From a virus: a DNA stretch of 21,841 nt. The notes below the pieces were generated by a model. It was given only the letters and a program-made list of their open reading frames with translations. It was not told the origin of the DNA and did no database searches. The DNA lies in the IMG/VR virus record IMGVR_UViG_3300042562_003531, positions 1 to 21,841 of that record, one strand, 5' to 3'. Positions 14,032-21,091 of this stretch are shown here, piece after piece. Positions within the stretch are counted from its first letter, which is position 1; every line of letters begins with the position of its first letter. The translations under genes and the position numbers were made by a program.

Positions 14032-16331
14032 GCGATGACAATGTCATCCAGTTCAACCCATGGCGGGATTTCAACGACGCGTCCTCGCAGATCGACCCGT
14101 TCGGCGATGAGCCGGACCCGGTGCAGATCGCGCGGTTCATGCAGGTCGTCTTCGGCTATTGCGACGGTTTGATCCCGGTCCGCAGTTTCATCGACAAGGG
14201 CCAAGGGATCGACGGCCGCCCACATAACATCTGGATCGAGGCGAATGCCGAGACGCCGGAAAAGATGGCGACGTTTGCCGCATGGGCCTCGCGCGAAGGC
14301 GCCGCGGTCTATGTGATCCCCGGCACGGTGGCGGCAGCAGGACAGGCCAAGGCCGCCGAGATCCTGCAGATGCAGACCGTGGTCGTCGATCTGGACAGCG
14401 GCGACATCTCCGCCAAGCGCGCCCATCTGGAACGACACCTCGGCCAGCCCACCATGGTGGTCGAAAGCGGCGGCGTCACGCCCGAAGGCCAGCGCAAATG
14501 CCATGTCTGGTGGAAACTTAACGAGCCTACCGAGGGTAGTGACATCCGCCGCCTCTGCGGACTACGCGGTGACATTGCGGCCAAGGTCGGCGGCGACATG
14601 CATTTCCGCTCGGCTCACCAGCCGATCCGGGTGGCGGGCTCGGTCTACTACAAGAACGGCCTTAAGACACAGGTCCGGATCGTCGAGCTGAACACTGCCA
14701 TGGAGCGCGATCTAGTCGACTTCGTCGAGGCGGTGGCCGACATGCCGCCCGTGCCGGGGCTGTCCTTGCAACCGAAGTTTGCCGATCCAGGCAAGCCCGC
14801 CGTCGATGACGTGCTGGTCACCCCGGTGCGCGAGGGCGCGCAGGATGACTGGTCGCGCTTCGAGGGTGCCAGTGCGGCGATCGGGCATTTCATCCGCATG
14901 GTCCACGAAGGCCGGATGTCGAAGGACGAGGGCTGGGCAGGCATCTGTGGCTACAACGCCGCCATGTTGCGGCCCGCTTGGCCTATCGAGCGTCTGCAAC
15001 GCGAGTCACAGCGTCTGTGGGAACTGCATGTCCAGAAATACGGGCCACCTCTGATCCGATTGGCAGCCGGGGCGCCGGGGCCGGATGAGATGCCGGCCTT
15101 CACCTTGGGCGCGCTACTGGATGACGTGAGCCCGATGCCGGCGGACATTATTGCGCCCCGTGTGCTGACTCCGGGTGGCTTGCTGGTGTTGGGCGGTGCC
15201 CCCAAGGTCGGCAAGAGCGATCTGACCATCAGCTGGCTCGTACACATGGCGGCCGGTGTGCCATTTCTCGGCTTCACTCCGCCACGCCCGTTGCGGGTCT
15301 TCTACCTGCAGGCTGAAATCCAGTACCACTACCTGCGCGAGCGGTTGCGGCAAATAGCCCTTCCCGCCAAGGTTCTCGCTGCCGCGCGCGAAACCTTCGT
15401 GGCCACGCCCAAACTGAAGATGCTGCTCGACAACGACGGCAGCGTGCGGGTGGCGCGCGCCATCCAGGCGGCATTTCCGGATGCGCCGGTGGACATCATC
15501 TGCATCGACCCGATCCGCAACCTTTTCGACGGCGGGCCGGACGGTGGCGGCGAAAACGATAATACCGCGATGATGTTCTTCCTGAAGGACCGGGTCGAGG
15601 TGCTGCGCGACTACATCAACCCTGCCTGCGGCGTGATCCTCGTCCACCACACCAAGAAACTGTCGAAGCAGCAGTTGAAGGATGACCCCTTCCTGGCCCT
15701 GTCCGGCGCCAGCGCGCTGCGCGGCTTTTACACCTCGGGGCTGATCCTGCACCGGCCGGACGAGGATGCACCCGAGCGCAAGCTGGAGATCGAGCTGCGC
15801 AACGGCCCGGCGCTGCCGTCAAAGCTGATCGACAAGGTGCGCGGCCAATGGCTCGAGATCAACCCGATGAACGAACGGCTCGTTCGTGCCGAGGTGGGGG
15901 CGAAACACGACGCCGAACGCTTGCGCAAGCATGACGTCATTCTTGGCCTGCTGTTTGATGAGGCTCGGCGCGGCAGGCTCTACACTCTGGCGCAGTTTTC
16001 CGAGGCTTTCGAGAATACCGGGGGCCTTGGCGGGCGCACCATCGTCCACGACCGGCTCAGCGTTCTCGCCACGAAGGGCAAGGTGAAGTTCGTCCGCGGC
16101 CCCGCCGCGACCGGGATCGGTCTTGCCGCCGAGCGGAGCAAATACGGCTACCTCTGCGTCGAAGGCATGATGCTCGGCACGGGTGGCGAATCCATCGATC
16201 ACGAGACCGGCGAAGTTGGGCCGGAACTGATCCCGGTGCTGCCCAGCCATTACAAATGTGCGCAAACCGGCGCGGTCCTGCCAGTCGAAAACCCCTCGGT
16301 CTGGGTCTACCAGGAGGAGGATGCGGCATGA
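14028..16331 (+). CDS. Primase-helicase fusion (AEP-like primase plus RepA/AAA_25 helicase)
   Basis: This 767-aa replication protein has two enzyme parts. Residues about 40-230 resemble an archaeo-eukaryotic-type primase of the RepB-like group: the metal-binding VVVDLDSGD (D121, D123), then KCHVWWKL (H159) and HQPIRVAGSVYYK (R201). Residues about 380-570 are a RecA-fold helicase domain of the AAA_25/RepA type with Walker A GAPKVGKS (390-397), Walker B DIICIDPI (D494) and VILVHHTKK. A C-terminal segment (about 628-700) looks like a winged helix. Such proteins prime and unwind at phage and plasmid origins. ATG at 14028 overlaps the nuclease stop as ATGA, with GGGGG upstream. The repeat cluster just downstream is a natural candidate for its origin. 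Confidence 0.88.
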   Translation: MSDDNVIQFNPWRDFNDASSQIDPFGDEPDPVQIARFMQVVFGYCDGLIPVRSFIDKGQGIDGRPHNIWIEANAETPEKMATFAAWASREGAAVYVIPGTVAAAGQAKAAEILQMQTVVVDLDSGDISAKRAHLERHLGQPTMVVESGGVTPEGQRKCHVWWKLNEPTEGSDIRRLCGLRGDIAAKVGGDMHFRSAHQPIRVAGSVYYKNGLKTQVRIVELNTAMERDLVDFVEAVADMPPVPGLSLQPKFADPGKPAVDDVLVTPVREGAQDDWSRFEGASAAIGHFIRMVHEGRMSKDEGWAGICGYNAAMLRPAWPIERLQRESQRLWELHVQKYGPPLIRLAAGAPGPDEMPAFTLGALLDDVSPMPADIIAPRVLTPGGLLVLGGAPKVGKSDLTISWLVHMAAGVPFLGFTPPRPLRVFYLQAEIQYHYLRERLRQIALPAKVLAAARETFVATPKLKMLLDNDGSVRVARAIQAAFPDAPVDIICIDPIRNLFDGGPDGGGENDNTAMMFFLKDRVEVLRDYINPACGVILVHHTKKLSKQQLKDDPFLALSGASALRGFYTSGLILHRPDEDAPERKLEIELRNGPALPSKLIDKVRGQWLEINPMNERLVRAEVGAKHDAERLRKHDVILGLLFDEARRGRLYTLAQFSEAFENTGGLGGRTIVHDRLSVLATKGKVKFVRGPAATGIGLAAERSKYGYLCVEGMMLGTGGESIDHETGEVGPELIPVLPSHYKCAQTGAVLPVENPSVWVYQEEDAA

Positions 16332-16352
16332 TGAATTTGACCGATCAGCGCT

Positions 16353-16557
16353 GCGAATTCTGGTCGCCTGTCTCCGGATTCTGGCCAGAATCCGCAGATT
16401 CTGCTCCCTCCGCGAATTCTGGATTCTGTTTTTTCTCTCATGATTTCATGGGTTTGGAGAGTTCCTTCCAGAATCCGGACGGTCCTGCACGAATTCTGCT
16501 CCGGAGTCTGGAAATCCCCATTGGGATCAGTGCGTTGGAGCAGAATCCAGAATCCGG
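16353..16557. repeat. Cluster of CCGGATTCTGG-type repeats and palindromes, candidate origin
   Basis: The 359-base interval 16332-16690 has no independent gene that I can support; the resolvase reading frame stays open through it. It is packed with copies of one motif, CCGGAKTCYGG or its complement: 16374-16384, 16468-16478, 16501-16511 and 16547-16557, plus a one-mismatch copy at 16385-16395. The first copy and the mismatched one abut to make a perfect 20-bp palindrome at 16375-16394. Shorter GATTCTG copies lie at 16397-16403 and 16422-16428, and GAATTCTG copies at 16355-16362, 16414-16421 and 16491-16498. Dense palindromic repeats directly behind a primase-helicase gene suggest a replication origin or an operator array. 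Confidence 0.6.
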
Positions 16558-16564
16558 AAAACTC

Positions 16565-16621
16565 CCCCTAAAGGGGTGGGTGAACTCCCCCCGCGAGGCG
16601 GGGACGTTCACCGCCCACCCC
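16565..16621 (+). promoter_or_regulatory. Overlapping hairpins before resolvase gene, possible RNA switch
   Basis: CCCC-TAAA-GGGG (16565-16576) can form a short hairpin. A longer one pairs GGGGTGGGTGAAC (16573-16585) with GTTCACCGCCCACCCC (16606-16621) with a three-base bulge, and encloses an inner CCCCGC-GAG-GCGGGG stem (16589-16603). The two structures share GGGG at 16573-16576, so they exclude each other. That is the layout of an attenuator or translation switch, 70 bases before the resolvase ribosome site. No U-run follows, so simple intrinsic termination is unlikely. Confidence 0.4.
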
Positions 16622-16690
16622 TGGGCCATTTCACGGGCCGAAATCTGGCCCGCCCGCCGTCAATCCAGCAGCCACCCTGAGGAGGAAACC

Positions 16691-17230
16691 ATGATGGTTC
16701 AAGCAATCCTGACCACCCACATGCGCGAGGCTATCCCCGATCTGCCACCCGCTTTCCTTGCGGATCGGACAGTACTGGCGCTCGACCTCGGCACTACGAC
16801 AGGTTGGGCCCTGCATGGTGCCGATGGTCTGATCACCAGCGGGACCGTTTCCTTTCGCCCAGGTCGCTTCGACGGCGGCGGCATGCGCTACTTGCGCTTC
16901 ACCAACTGGCTGGGTGAGATAGACCGTCTGTCCGGACCCATCGCCGCCATCTGGTTCGAAGAGGTCCGCCGTCATGCGGGCACTGACGCCGCCCACGTCT
17001 ATGGCGGGCTGATGGCCACGCTGACCGCTTGGGCCGAGCTGCGGGGCGTGCCTTACGAGGGCGTCCCGGTCGGCACCATCAAGCGCCACGCCACCGGCAA
17101 GGGCAACGCAGACAAGGAGGCGATGATCGCCGCTGCTCGGGCCCGTGGCTTCACCCCCGCTGACGACAACGAGGCGGATGCCATCGCGATCCTGTTCTGG
17201 GCGCTCGAAACCAAGGGGGGCCCGCAATGA
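16691..17230 (+). CDS. RuvC-like Holliday junction resolvase
   Basis: This 179-aa RNase H-fold nuclease of the phage RuvC-like group has the first catalytic aspartate D32 in LALDLGTTTGWAL, an acidic second strand IWFEEVRRH (E90/E91), and the C-terminal acidic helix DDNEADAIAILFW (D158-D163). It would cut branched DNA made in recombination-dependent replication, so that concatemers can be packaged. The ATG at 16691 has GGAGG at 16681-16685. A second ATG follows directly. The same frame is open back to an ATG at 16328 that overlaps the primase-helicase stop as ATGA, which would give a 300-aa protein with a low-complexity N-terminus. I favour 16691 because of the strong ribosome site and the family length. 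The stop overlaps the next start as ATGA. Confidence 0.85.
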   Translation: MMVQAILTTHMREAIPDLPPAFLADRTVLALDLGTTTGWALHGADGLITSGTVSFRPGRFDGGGMRYLRFTNWLGEIDRLSGPIAAIWFEEVRRHAGTDAAHVYGGLMATLTAWAELRGVPYEGVPVGTIKRHATGKGNADKEAMIAAARARGFTPADDNEADAIAILFWALETKGGPQ

Positions 17231-17433
17231 GCGGGATGCGTTTCATGCCGAAAGGTTACGGCGGCCATCGCCGCAACCCCGATGAGGTCAAGCGCGACGG
17301 ATGGCGCGAACAGGGCGTGCTTGCCGTCGCCATCGACGATCACCGTCTGACATGGCCTGAACGGGAACTGGTGCGCCAACTTGGCGAGAAGCTTTACGGC
17401 ACCGCCATGAGCGGGCGGGAGGTGCAGCGATGA
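17227..17433 (+). CDS. Small hypothetical phage protein
   Basis: This 68-aa basic protein has no family that I can name. It begins MSGMRFMPKGYGGHRRNPDEV, contains a helical stretch LTWPERELVRQLGEKLYG, and ends in Arg/Gln-rich sequence. Both ends are ATGA overlaps: with the resolvase at 17227-17230 and with the DUF6362 gene at 17430-17433. This argues strongly that it is translated. It may be an early DNA-binding or regulatory protein, but nothing visible proves this. Confidence 0.75.
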   Translation: MSGMRFMPKGYGGHRRNPDEVKRDGWREQGVLAVAIDDHRLTWPERELVRQLGEKLYGTAMSGREVQR

Positions 17434-17858
17434 CCGTCTGGACCCCCGCGCTTGTCGAGGAGCGCTTGGCCGAGGCCGCCTTCGTGCTGAAGCGCCTGCC
17501 CGAACCCCGGCGGCAGAGCTATTTCGGCACATGGCCTGCGATCCTGCACAGCTTCGCCGACAAGGTGGGCCAAGAGCCAAGGCCGATGCGCGTGTTGCCC
17601 TCGCCGCAAGCGATCAGCCGGATGGAGGAAACGCTGGCTTGGACGGCTTGCCTCGAGCCCATGGACGGTCGCATCGTCTGGATGAAAGCCCATGGTGAAC
17701 GCTGGAAAGAGATCTGCTGGGCGGCAGGCCTGCAGCGATCAGCGGCTCACCAACACTGGCAATTCGGACTGTCGGTGATTGCGCTCACCCTCAACAAGCG
17801 GCGGATCAACCGCAACCTGTCGAAGCAACGGGTGATCGAACTGGCCAGTGGCGCGTAA
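17430..17858 (+). CDS. DUF6362 domain protein
   Basis: This 142-aa protein matches DUF6362 as I know it. It opens with VWTPALVEERLAEAAFVLKRLP, followed by YFGTWPAILHSF, and has a helical C-terminal part (ERWKEICWAAGLQRSAAHQHW) that resembles an HTH used for DNA contact. The family is common in alphaproteobacterial prophages near the end of the replication operon. A late-gene regulator role has the right position but is not shown. The start is coupled to the 68-aa gene by ATGA. The stop is TAA, and a 421-base gap follows, so the operon may end here or continue under a new promoter. Confidence 0.82.
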   Translation: MTVWTPALVEERLAEAAFVLKRLPEPRRQSYFGTWPAILHSFADKVGQEPRPMRVLPSPQAISRMEETLAWTACLEPMDGRIVWMKAHGERWKEICWAAGLQRSAAHQHWQFGLSVIALTLNKRRINRNLSKQRVIELASGA

Positions 17859-18279
17859 GCCCGCGCGCCACATGGGAAAATGTCCGCCGGACAGTTTTCG
17901 ATGAGACAGAAAGACCGGCTGCGGGTTAGTTTCTGGATATACTCGGGAGAGGCGCGCGCAGCAGACAACGCGCCGCTGGCTTCCGGGGTCCAACCAAGGG
18001 TCCAACCGGGGTCCATCCCGCTAACCCACTGATTTCTGGTTCCTTCCTGGCCATATTCGTATGCTGGCGGGCGAAGCGCGGCACATCGCTAGCGACAGGG
18101 CCGGATTTTTGGGAAGCCACCCGGAAGCCACTGCCGCCTGAACCCGCCTGAAACATCGCAAAATCAAACTCTTGACGCTGGACAGCCCTGGTGGCCGCTG
18201 GACCCTGCTTGGAGTCCAGTCTGGACTCCGGAGTCCGGAAGCCAGCGGTATCCACGTTGATCCGAGGAATGACCCCACG
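17859..18279. other. Gap with short direct repeats and inverted repeats before the methyltransferases
   Basis: This 421-base stretch holds no gene that I can support firmly. Three direct repeats of GGGTCCAACC type start at 17986, 17998 and 18009. At 18211-18229, GGAGTCCAG-T-CTGGACTCC is a perfect 9-bp inverted repeat. Overlapping it, GGACTCCGGAGTCC (18223-18236) is a perfect 14-bp palindrome inside CCGGAGTCCGG (18228-18238), which is a copy of the motif found before the resolvase gene. A short dyad TGTCCGCCGGACA (17881-17893) follows the DUF6362 stop but is too small for a sure terminator. GAGGA at 18264-18268 is the probable ribosome site for the methyltransferase. Confidence 0.5.
17880..18032 (+). 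CDS. Possible 50-aa open frame after DUF6362 (uncertain)
   Basis: An ATG at 17880 opens a 50-codon frame ending at TGA 18030-18032. It lies in the same frame as DUF6362 and begins 21 bases after its TAA. The product would be basic at first (MRQKDRLRVSFWIYS from the second ATG at 17901) and would end in a GVQPRVQPGS repeat encoded by the GGGTCC repeats. It has no clear ribosome site and no domain that I recognise. It may be only the decayed end of a longer gene or chance. Confidence 0.2.
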   Translation: MSAGQFSMRQKDRLRVSFWIYSGEARAADNAPLASGVQPRVQPGSIPLTH

Positions 18280-19623
18280 ATGACGCTGAGCTTTGCCCCG
18301 GATCGGATCGAGATGTGGCCGCTGGCCAGGCTCCAGCCCTATGCCCGCAACGCGAAGGCGCATGGCGCGGACCAGGTGGCGAAGATCGCCGCCAGCATGG
18401 CTGAGTTTGGCTGGACGGTGCCTTGCCTGGTGTCCGAGGATGGCGAGTTGATTGCGGGTCATGGCCGGGTGTTGGCGGCGACGCAGTTGGGGCTGACCGA
18501 GGCCCCGGTGATTGTGCTGGGGCACCTGACCGAGGCGCAGCGGCGGGCCTACCGGATCGCCGACAACAAGCTGACGGAGTTGGGCACCTGGGACGAGGCG
18601 CTGCTGTCGGCGGAACTGAACGATCTGCTGGCCGAGGATTTCGACCTGTCGCTGGTCGGTTTTTCTGATGGCGAGTTGGATAAGCTGCTGGCTTTCGTGC
18701 CTGAGGGGGACGGTGAAGACGGTGGCGCCGGGGGCTCGGTGCCGCCGGTGACCATCCCCGAACCACCGCGCAATCCTGCCTCGCGCACCGGCGATCTGTG
18801 GATCCTCGGGGACCACCGGCTGCTTTGCGGCGACAGCACCAGCGCTGCTGACGTGCGCCGTCTGATGAATGGCGAACGGGCGATCCTGTTCGCCACCGAC
18901 CCGCCGTATCTGGTGGATTACGACGGTTCCAACCATCCGACACGGAACAAGGATTGGTCGGCGTCCTACGGCACGACCTGGGATGACAGTTCGCAGGGGG
19001 CCGAGCTTTACGACGGCTTCATCGCGGCCGCCGTCGCGGAAGCCATCGCCGAAAACGCCGCCTGGTATTGCTGGCATGCATCTCGCCGCCAGGCGATGCT
19101 GGAAGCCTGCTGGGAAAAGGCCGGAGCCTTTGTCCACCAGCAGATCATCTGGGTGAAGGACCGCGGGGTTCTGACCCGGTCGCATTATCTGTGGAAGCAC
19201 GAGCCCTGCTTCATGGGCTGGCGTCGGCCGAACCGCCCGCCAAAGGTGGCTGAGGAAACGCTGCCATCGACATGGGCGCTGCCGAGCTTCGCAAAAGAAG
19301 AGCGGCCCGACCACCCGACGCCGAAACCGCTCGACGCTTTCGGGATCCCGATGCGCCAGCATGTGGCGCGGGGCGGCCTCTGCTACGAGCCGTTCTGCGG
19401 CTCCGGCTCGCAGATCATGGCGGGCGAGGCCAATGGCCGCCGCGTCTTTGCGATGGAAATCAGCCCGGCGTACATCGACGTCGCCGTGGAACGCTGGCAG
19501 GCCGACACCGGCCGCGACGCGCTTCTTGATGGCGATGGTCGGAGCTTCGCGCAGGTGAGGACTGAGCGGCTGGGGGATGCACCGGCCGTGCCTGAAGAAA
19601 CCCAACCCGAAGCCGCCGCGTGA
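18280..19623 (+). CDS. ParB-domain DNA methyltransferase (N6-adenine/N4-cytosine type)
   Basis: This 447-aa fusion has a ParB/Srx-like N-terminal domain (about 8-115) with LQPYARNAKAHGADQVAKIA and IAGHGRVLAATQLG, a Gly/Pro-rich linker (about 140-165), and an amino-methyltransferase domain. Catalytic motif IV is DPPY (207-210) in FATDPPYLVDYDG. HPTPKP (345-350) and the S-adenosylmethionine-binding PFCGSGSQIMAGE (371-383) follow, so the order is that of the beta class. The phage would use it to mark its own DNA against host restriction. The target is probably A in a short site; it cannot be read from the sequence. I chose ATG 18280 over the in-frame TTG at 18172 because of the upstream GAGGA and because the ParB domain begins there. 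The stop overlaps a GTG start in the +1 frame. Confidence 0.9.
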   Translation: MTLSFAPDRIEMWPLARLQPYARNAKAHGADQVAKIAASMAEFGWTVPCLVSEDGELIAGHGRVLAATQLGLTEAPVIVLGHLTEAQRRAYRIADNKLTELGTWDEALLSAELNDLLAEDFDLSLVGFSDGELDKLLAFVPEGDGEDGGAGGSVPPVTIPEPPRNPASRTGDLWILGDHRLLCGDSTSAADVRRLMNGERAILFATDPPYLVDYDGSNHPTRNKDWSASYGTTWDDSSQGAELYDGFIAAAVAEAIAENAAWYCWHASRRQAMLEACWEKAGAFVHQQIIWVKDRGVLTRSHYLWKHEPCFMGWRRPNRPPKVAEETLPSTWALPSFAKEERPDHPTPKPLDAFGIPMRQHVARGGLCYEPFCGSGSQIMAGEANGRRVFAMEISPAYIDVAVERWQADTGRDALLDGDGRSFAQVRTERLGDAPAVPEETQPEAAA

Positions 19624-20819
19624 CATGCATGACCTGGCTCTACATCCCTCCGGACGCGCTTCCGGAACCGCAGACGCATGCCTCTTTGGCCTCTCCCTCT
19701 GCTCTGGCGCGGGCGGACTCGACCTCGGGCTCACCATCGCCAACCCCGGATATCGTGCTGTGGGCCATGTCGAACGGGAAACCTACGCCGCAGCCACTCT
19801 CGTGGCGCGGATGGAGGACGCGTCCCTGGATCAGGCTGTTGTCTGGGACGACGTTGGAACCTTCGACGGCCGCCCGTGGCGTGGCGCGGTGGACATCATC
19901 ACTGCGGGCTATCCGTGCCAGCCGTTCTCCGTCGCAGGCAAGCGCCGAGGCGCGTACGACCCTCGCCACCTTTGGCCCCATGTCGCCCGCATCATCGGCG
20001 AGGTTGAACCGCCATTCGTCTTCCTCGAGAATGTCGCCCATCATCTCCGCCTCGGCTTCCCCGAAGTCGCCGCAGGACTGGTCGGCATGGGCTACTGCCT
20101 TGCGGCAGGCCTCTTCACAGCGGCGGAAGTCGGCGCGCCCCACAAGCGCGAACGTCTGTTCATCCTCGCCATCCGTGAAGGCGACGAGTTGGCCGACCCC
20201 GCGCGCCTGCTCTGGCACCCGGTCGAGTGGCGGCAACCGGACGGAATTGCTGCGGCTCTGGCCGACACCGAGGGCCAGCGCCAACGAAAACCGGCAGACG
20301 AAACCCACGCCGTCGCAGGAAGCGGGGCAGCACGGGATGAACCTGGCGACGACAGCCGCGATGTGGCCGACCCCGCAGATCGACAGCTTCCGCAGTCGGG
20401 GCGGCGAGCGGAAGGACGAGAAGGGTCTCGACCGGATGGCGCGCGATTGGCCGACGCCGATGGCAAACGACGGCTGCAAGCCGAGCGCGGGCAATCGCCA
20501 GACAGCGGACCTGACCCACGCGGCGGGAATGTGGATGACGCCGACGGCGCGGGATCACAAGGATGGGGCGACGACATTGGTGAACACCCCGGTGAACGGC
20601 CTGCTTGGCCGCCAGGTCCTGGTGATGACGGTCGCTGGGAGCGATACCTCCGAGCTGCGCCGGACCTTGAACCCGCTGTTCGTCGAGGCGCTGATGGGCT
20701 GGCCCACCGGGTGGACCGGCTTCGCCTCTGTGGCAACGGCGTGGTCCCCCTGGTTGCAGCGCATGCGCTGCGAACTTTGGCAGCTGAATTGCTGGCAGAT
20801 TGATGAAGCAGCAGCATGA
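19620..20819 (+). CDS. Overlapping +1-frame protein with WPTP repeats, dual-coding candidate
   Basis: A 399-codon frame covers the whole cytosine methyltransferase gene, shifted by one base. It begins with GTG at 19620 in a GTGA overlap with the previous stop (ATG at 19629 is an alternative start). It ends in an ATGA overlap with DUF7220. The first half is Ser/Thr/Arg-rich (SGTTLEPSTAARG, then SLRAIRASRSPS). The second half reads like the variable region of other phage methyltransferases: WPTP at 191, 214, 249 and 277, WMTP at 305, a segment DSFRSRGGERKDEKGLD, and LNPLFVEALMGWPTGWTG (350-367). I recall proteins of this kind annotated as hypothetical or methyltransferase-like in phages. Expression is unproven; a chance open frame in GC-rich DNA is the main alternative. 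Confidence 0.45.
   Translation: MTCMTWLYIPPDALPEPQTHASLASPSALARADSTSGSPSPTPDIVLWAMSNGKPTPQPLSWRGWRTRPWIRLLSGTTLEPSTAARGVARWTSSLRAIRASRSPSQASAEARTTLATFGPMSPASSARLNRHSSSSRMSPIISASASPKSPQDWSAWATALRQASSQRRKSARPTSANVCSSSPSVKATSWPTPRACSGTRSSGGNRTELLRLWPTPRASANENRQTKPTPSQEAGQHGMNLATTAAMWPTPQIDSFRSRGGERKDEKGLDRMARDWPTPMANDGCKPSAGNRQTADLTHAAGMWMTPTARDHKDGATTLVNTPVNGLLGRQVLVMTVAGSDTSELRRTLNPLFVEALMGWPTGWTGFASVATAWSPWLQRMRCELWQLNCWQIDEAAA
19625..20803 (+). CDS. DNA (cytosine-5) methyltransferase
   Basis: This 392-aa C5-cytosine methyltransferase has motif I LSLCSGAGGLDLGL (23-36), E50 of motif II, motif IV AGYPCQPFS with nucleophile C98, motif VI ENV (135-137), motif VIII RERLF (175-179) and motif X GNGVVP (370-375). 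The variable region between motifs VIII and X (about 185-340) is unusual: rich in Asp, Gly and Arg, with repeated LAD(P/T/A) units. It is the other reading of DNA that encodes WPTP repeats in the +1 frame. ATG at 19625 lies one base after the previous stop; an in-frame ATG at 19577 would overlap the ParB methyltransferase. The enzyme would protect phage DNA from host restriction. The stop precedes the DUF7220 start by 12 bases. Confidence 0.88.
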   Translation: MHDLALHPSGRASGTADACLFGLSLCSGAGGLDLGLTIANPGYRAVGHVERETYAAATLVARMEDASLDQAVVWDDVGTFDGRPWRGAVDIITAGYPCQPFSVAGKRRGAYDPRHLWPHVARIIGEVEPPFVFLENVAHHLRLGFPEVAAGLVGMGYCLAAGLFTAAEVGAPHKRERLFILAIREGDELADPARLLWHPVEWRQPDGIAAALADTEGQRQRKPADETHAVAGSGAARDEPGDDSRDVADPADRQLPQSGRRAEGREGSRPDGARLADADGKRRLQAERGQSPDSGPDPRGGNVDDADGAGSQGWGDDIGEHPGERPAWPPGPGDDGRWERYLRAAPDLEPAVRRGADGLAHRVDRLRLCGNGVVPLVAAHALRTLAAELLAD

Positions 20820-21064
20820 AGCAGTCCCGCATCATGTCGCTGGTCGAGGCAGTCGCTAATGTGGTCGTGGGCTATGGCGTCGCGGTCGCTACCCAGATCC
20901 TGATCTTCCCCATCTTCGGATTGCACACGACGCTGGCGCAGAACCTGAAGATGGGGCTGGTCTTCACCGTCGTATCGATTGGCCGCAGCTACGCCTTGCG
21001 GCGGTTGTTTGAAGCGATCCGGCTGCAAGTTGCTGGCCCCCAAGACAAAACCAAGCTTCCTTAG
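20816..21064 (+). CDS. DUF7220 family small membrane protein
   Basis: This 82-aa protein has two probable transmembrane helices, about 10-36 (VEAVANVVVGYGVAVATQIL then IFPIFGL) and about 44-60 (LKMGLVFTVVSIGRSYA). A basic end RRLFEAIRL follows. The conserved-looking QSRIMSLVEAVANVVVGYG at the N-terminus fits DUF7220, a phage family of unknown function usually placed between the replication genes and the packaging genes. The start ATG at 20816 overlaps the stop of the +1 frame through the methyltransferase gene as ATGA. The methyltransferase frame itself stops 12 bases earlier. Confidence 0.82.
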   Translation: MKQSRIMSLVEAVANVVVGYGVAVATQILIFPIFGLHTTLAQNLKMGLVFTVVSIGRSYALRRLFEAIRLQVAGPQDKTKLP

Positions 21065-21091
21065 TCGCCGTGTTTTAGGTCCTCAAGGCGA

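Noticed and set aside
16332-16690. CRISPR array, because of repeated GATTCTG units.
   Set aside because: Copies are short, in both orientations and unevenly spaced, with no constant-length spacers.
17880-17898. TGTCCGCCGGACA followed by GTTTT after DUF6362, as an intrinsic terminator.
   Set aside because: With a loop of at least three bases only a 5-bp stem remains and the T-run is short, so it is too weak to call.
17926-19743. A 605-codon open frame on the minus strand across the ParB methyltransferase gene.
   Set aside because: It is antisense to a gene with clear catalytic motifs, has Arg/Pro/His-rich low-quality composition and no domain. It is the usual GC-rich antisense shadow.
19640-20494. 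A 284-codon minus-strand frame with repeated GVGQS inside the cytosine methyltransferase gene.
   Set aside because: The GVGQS repeat is only the antisense reading of the GGCCGACNCC units that give WPTP and LADT. There is no ribosome site or domain.
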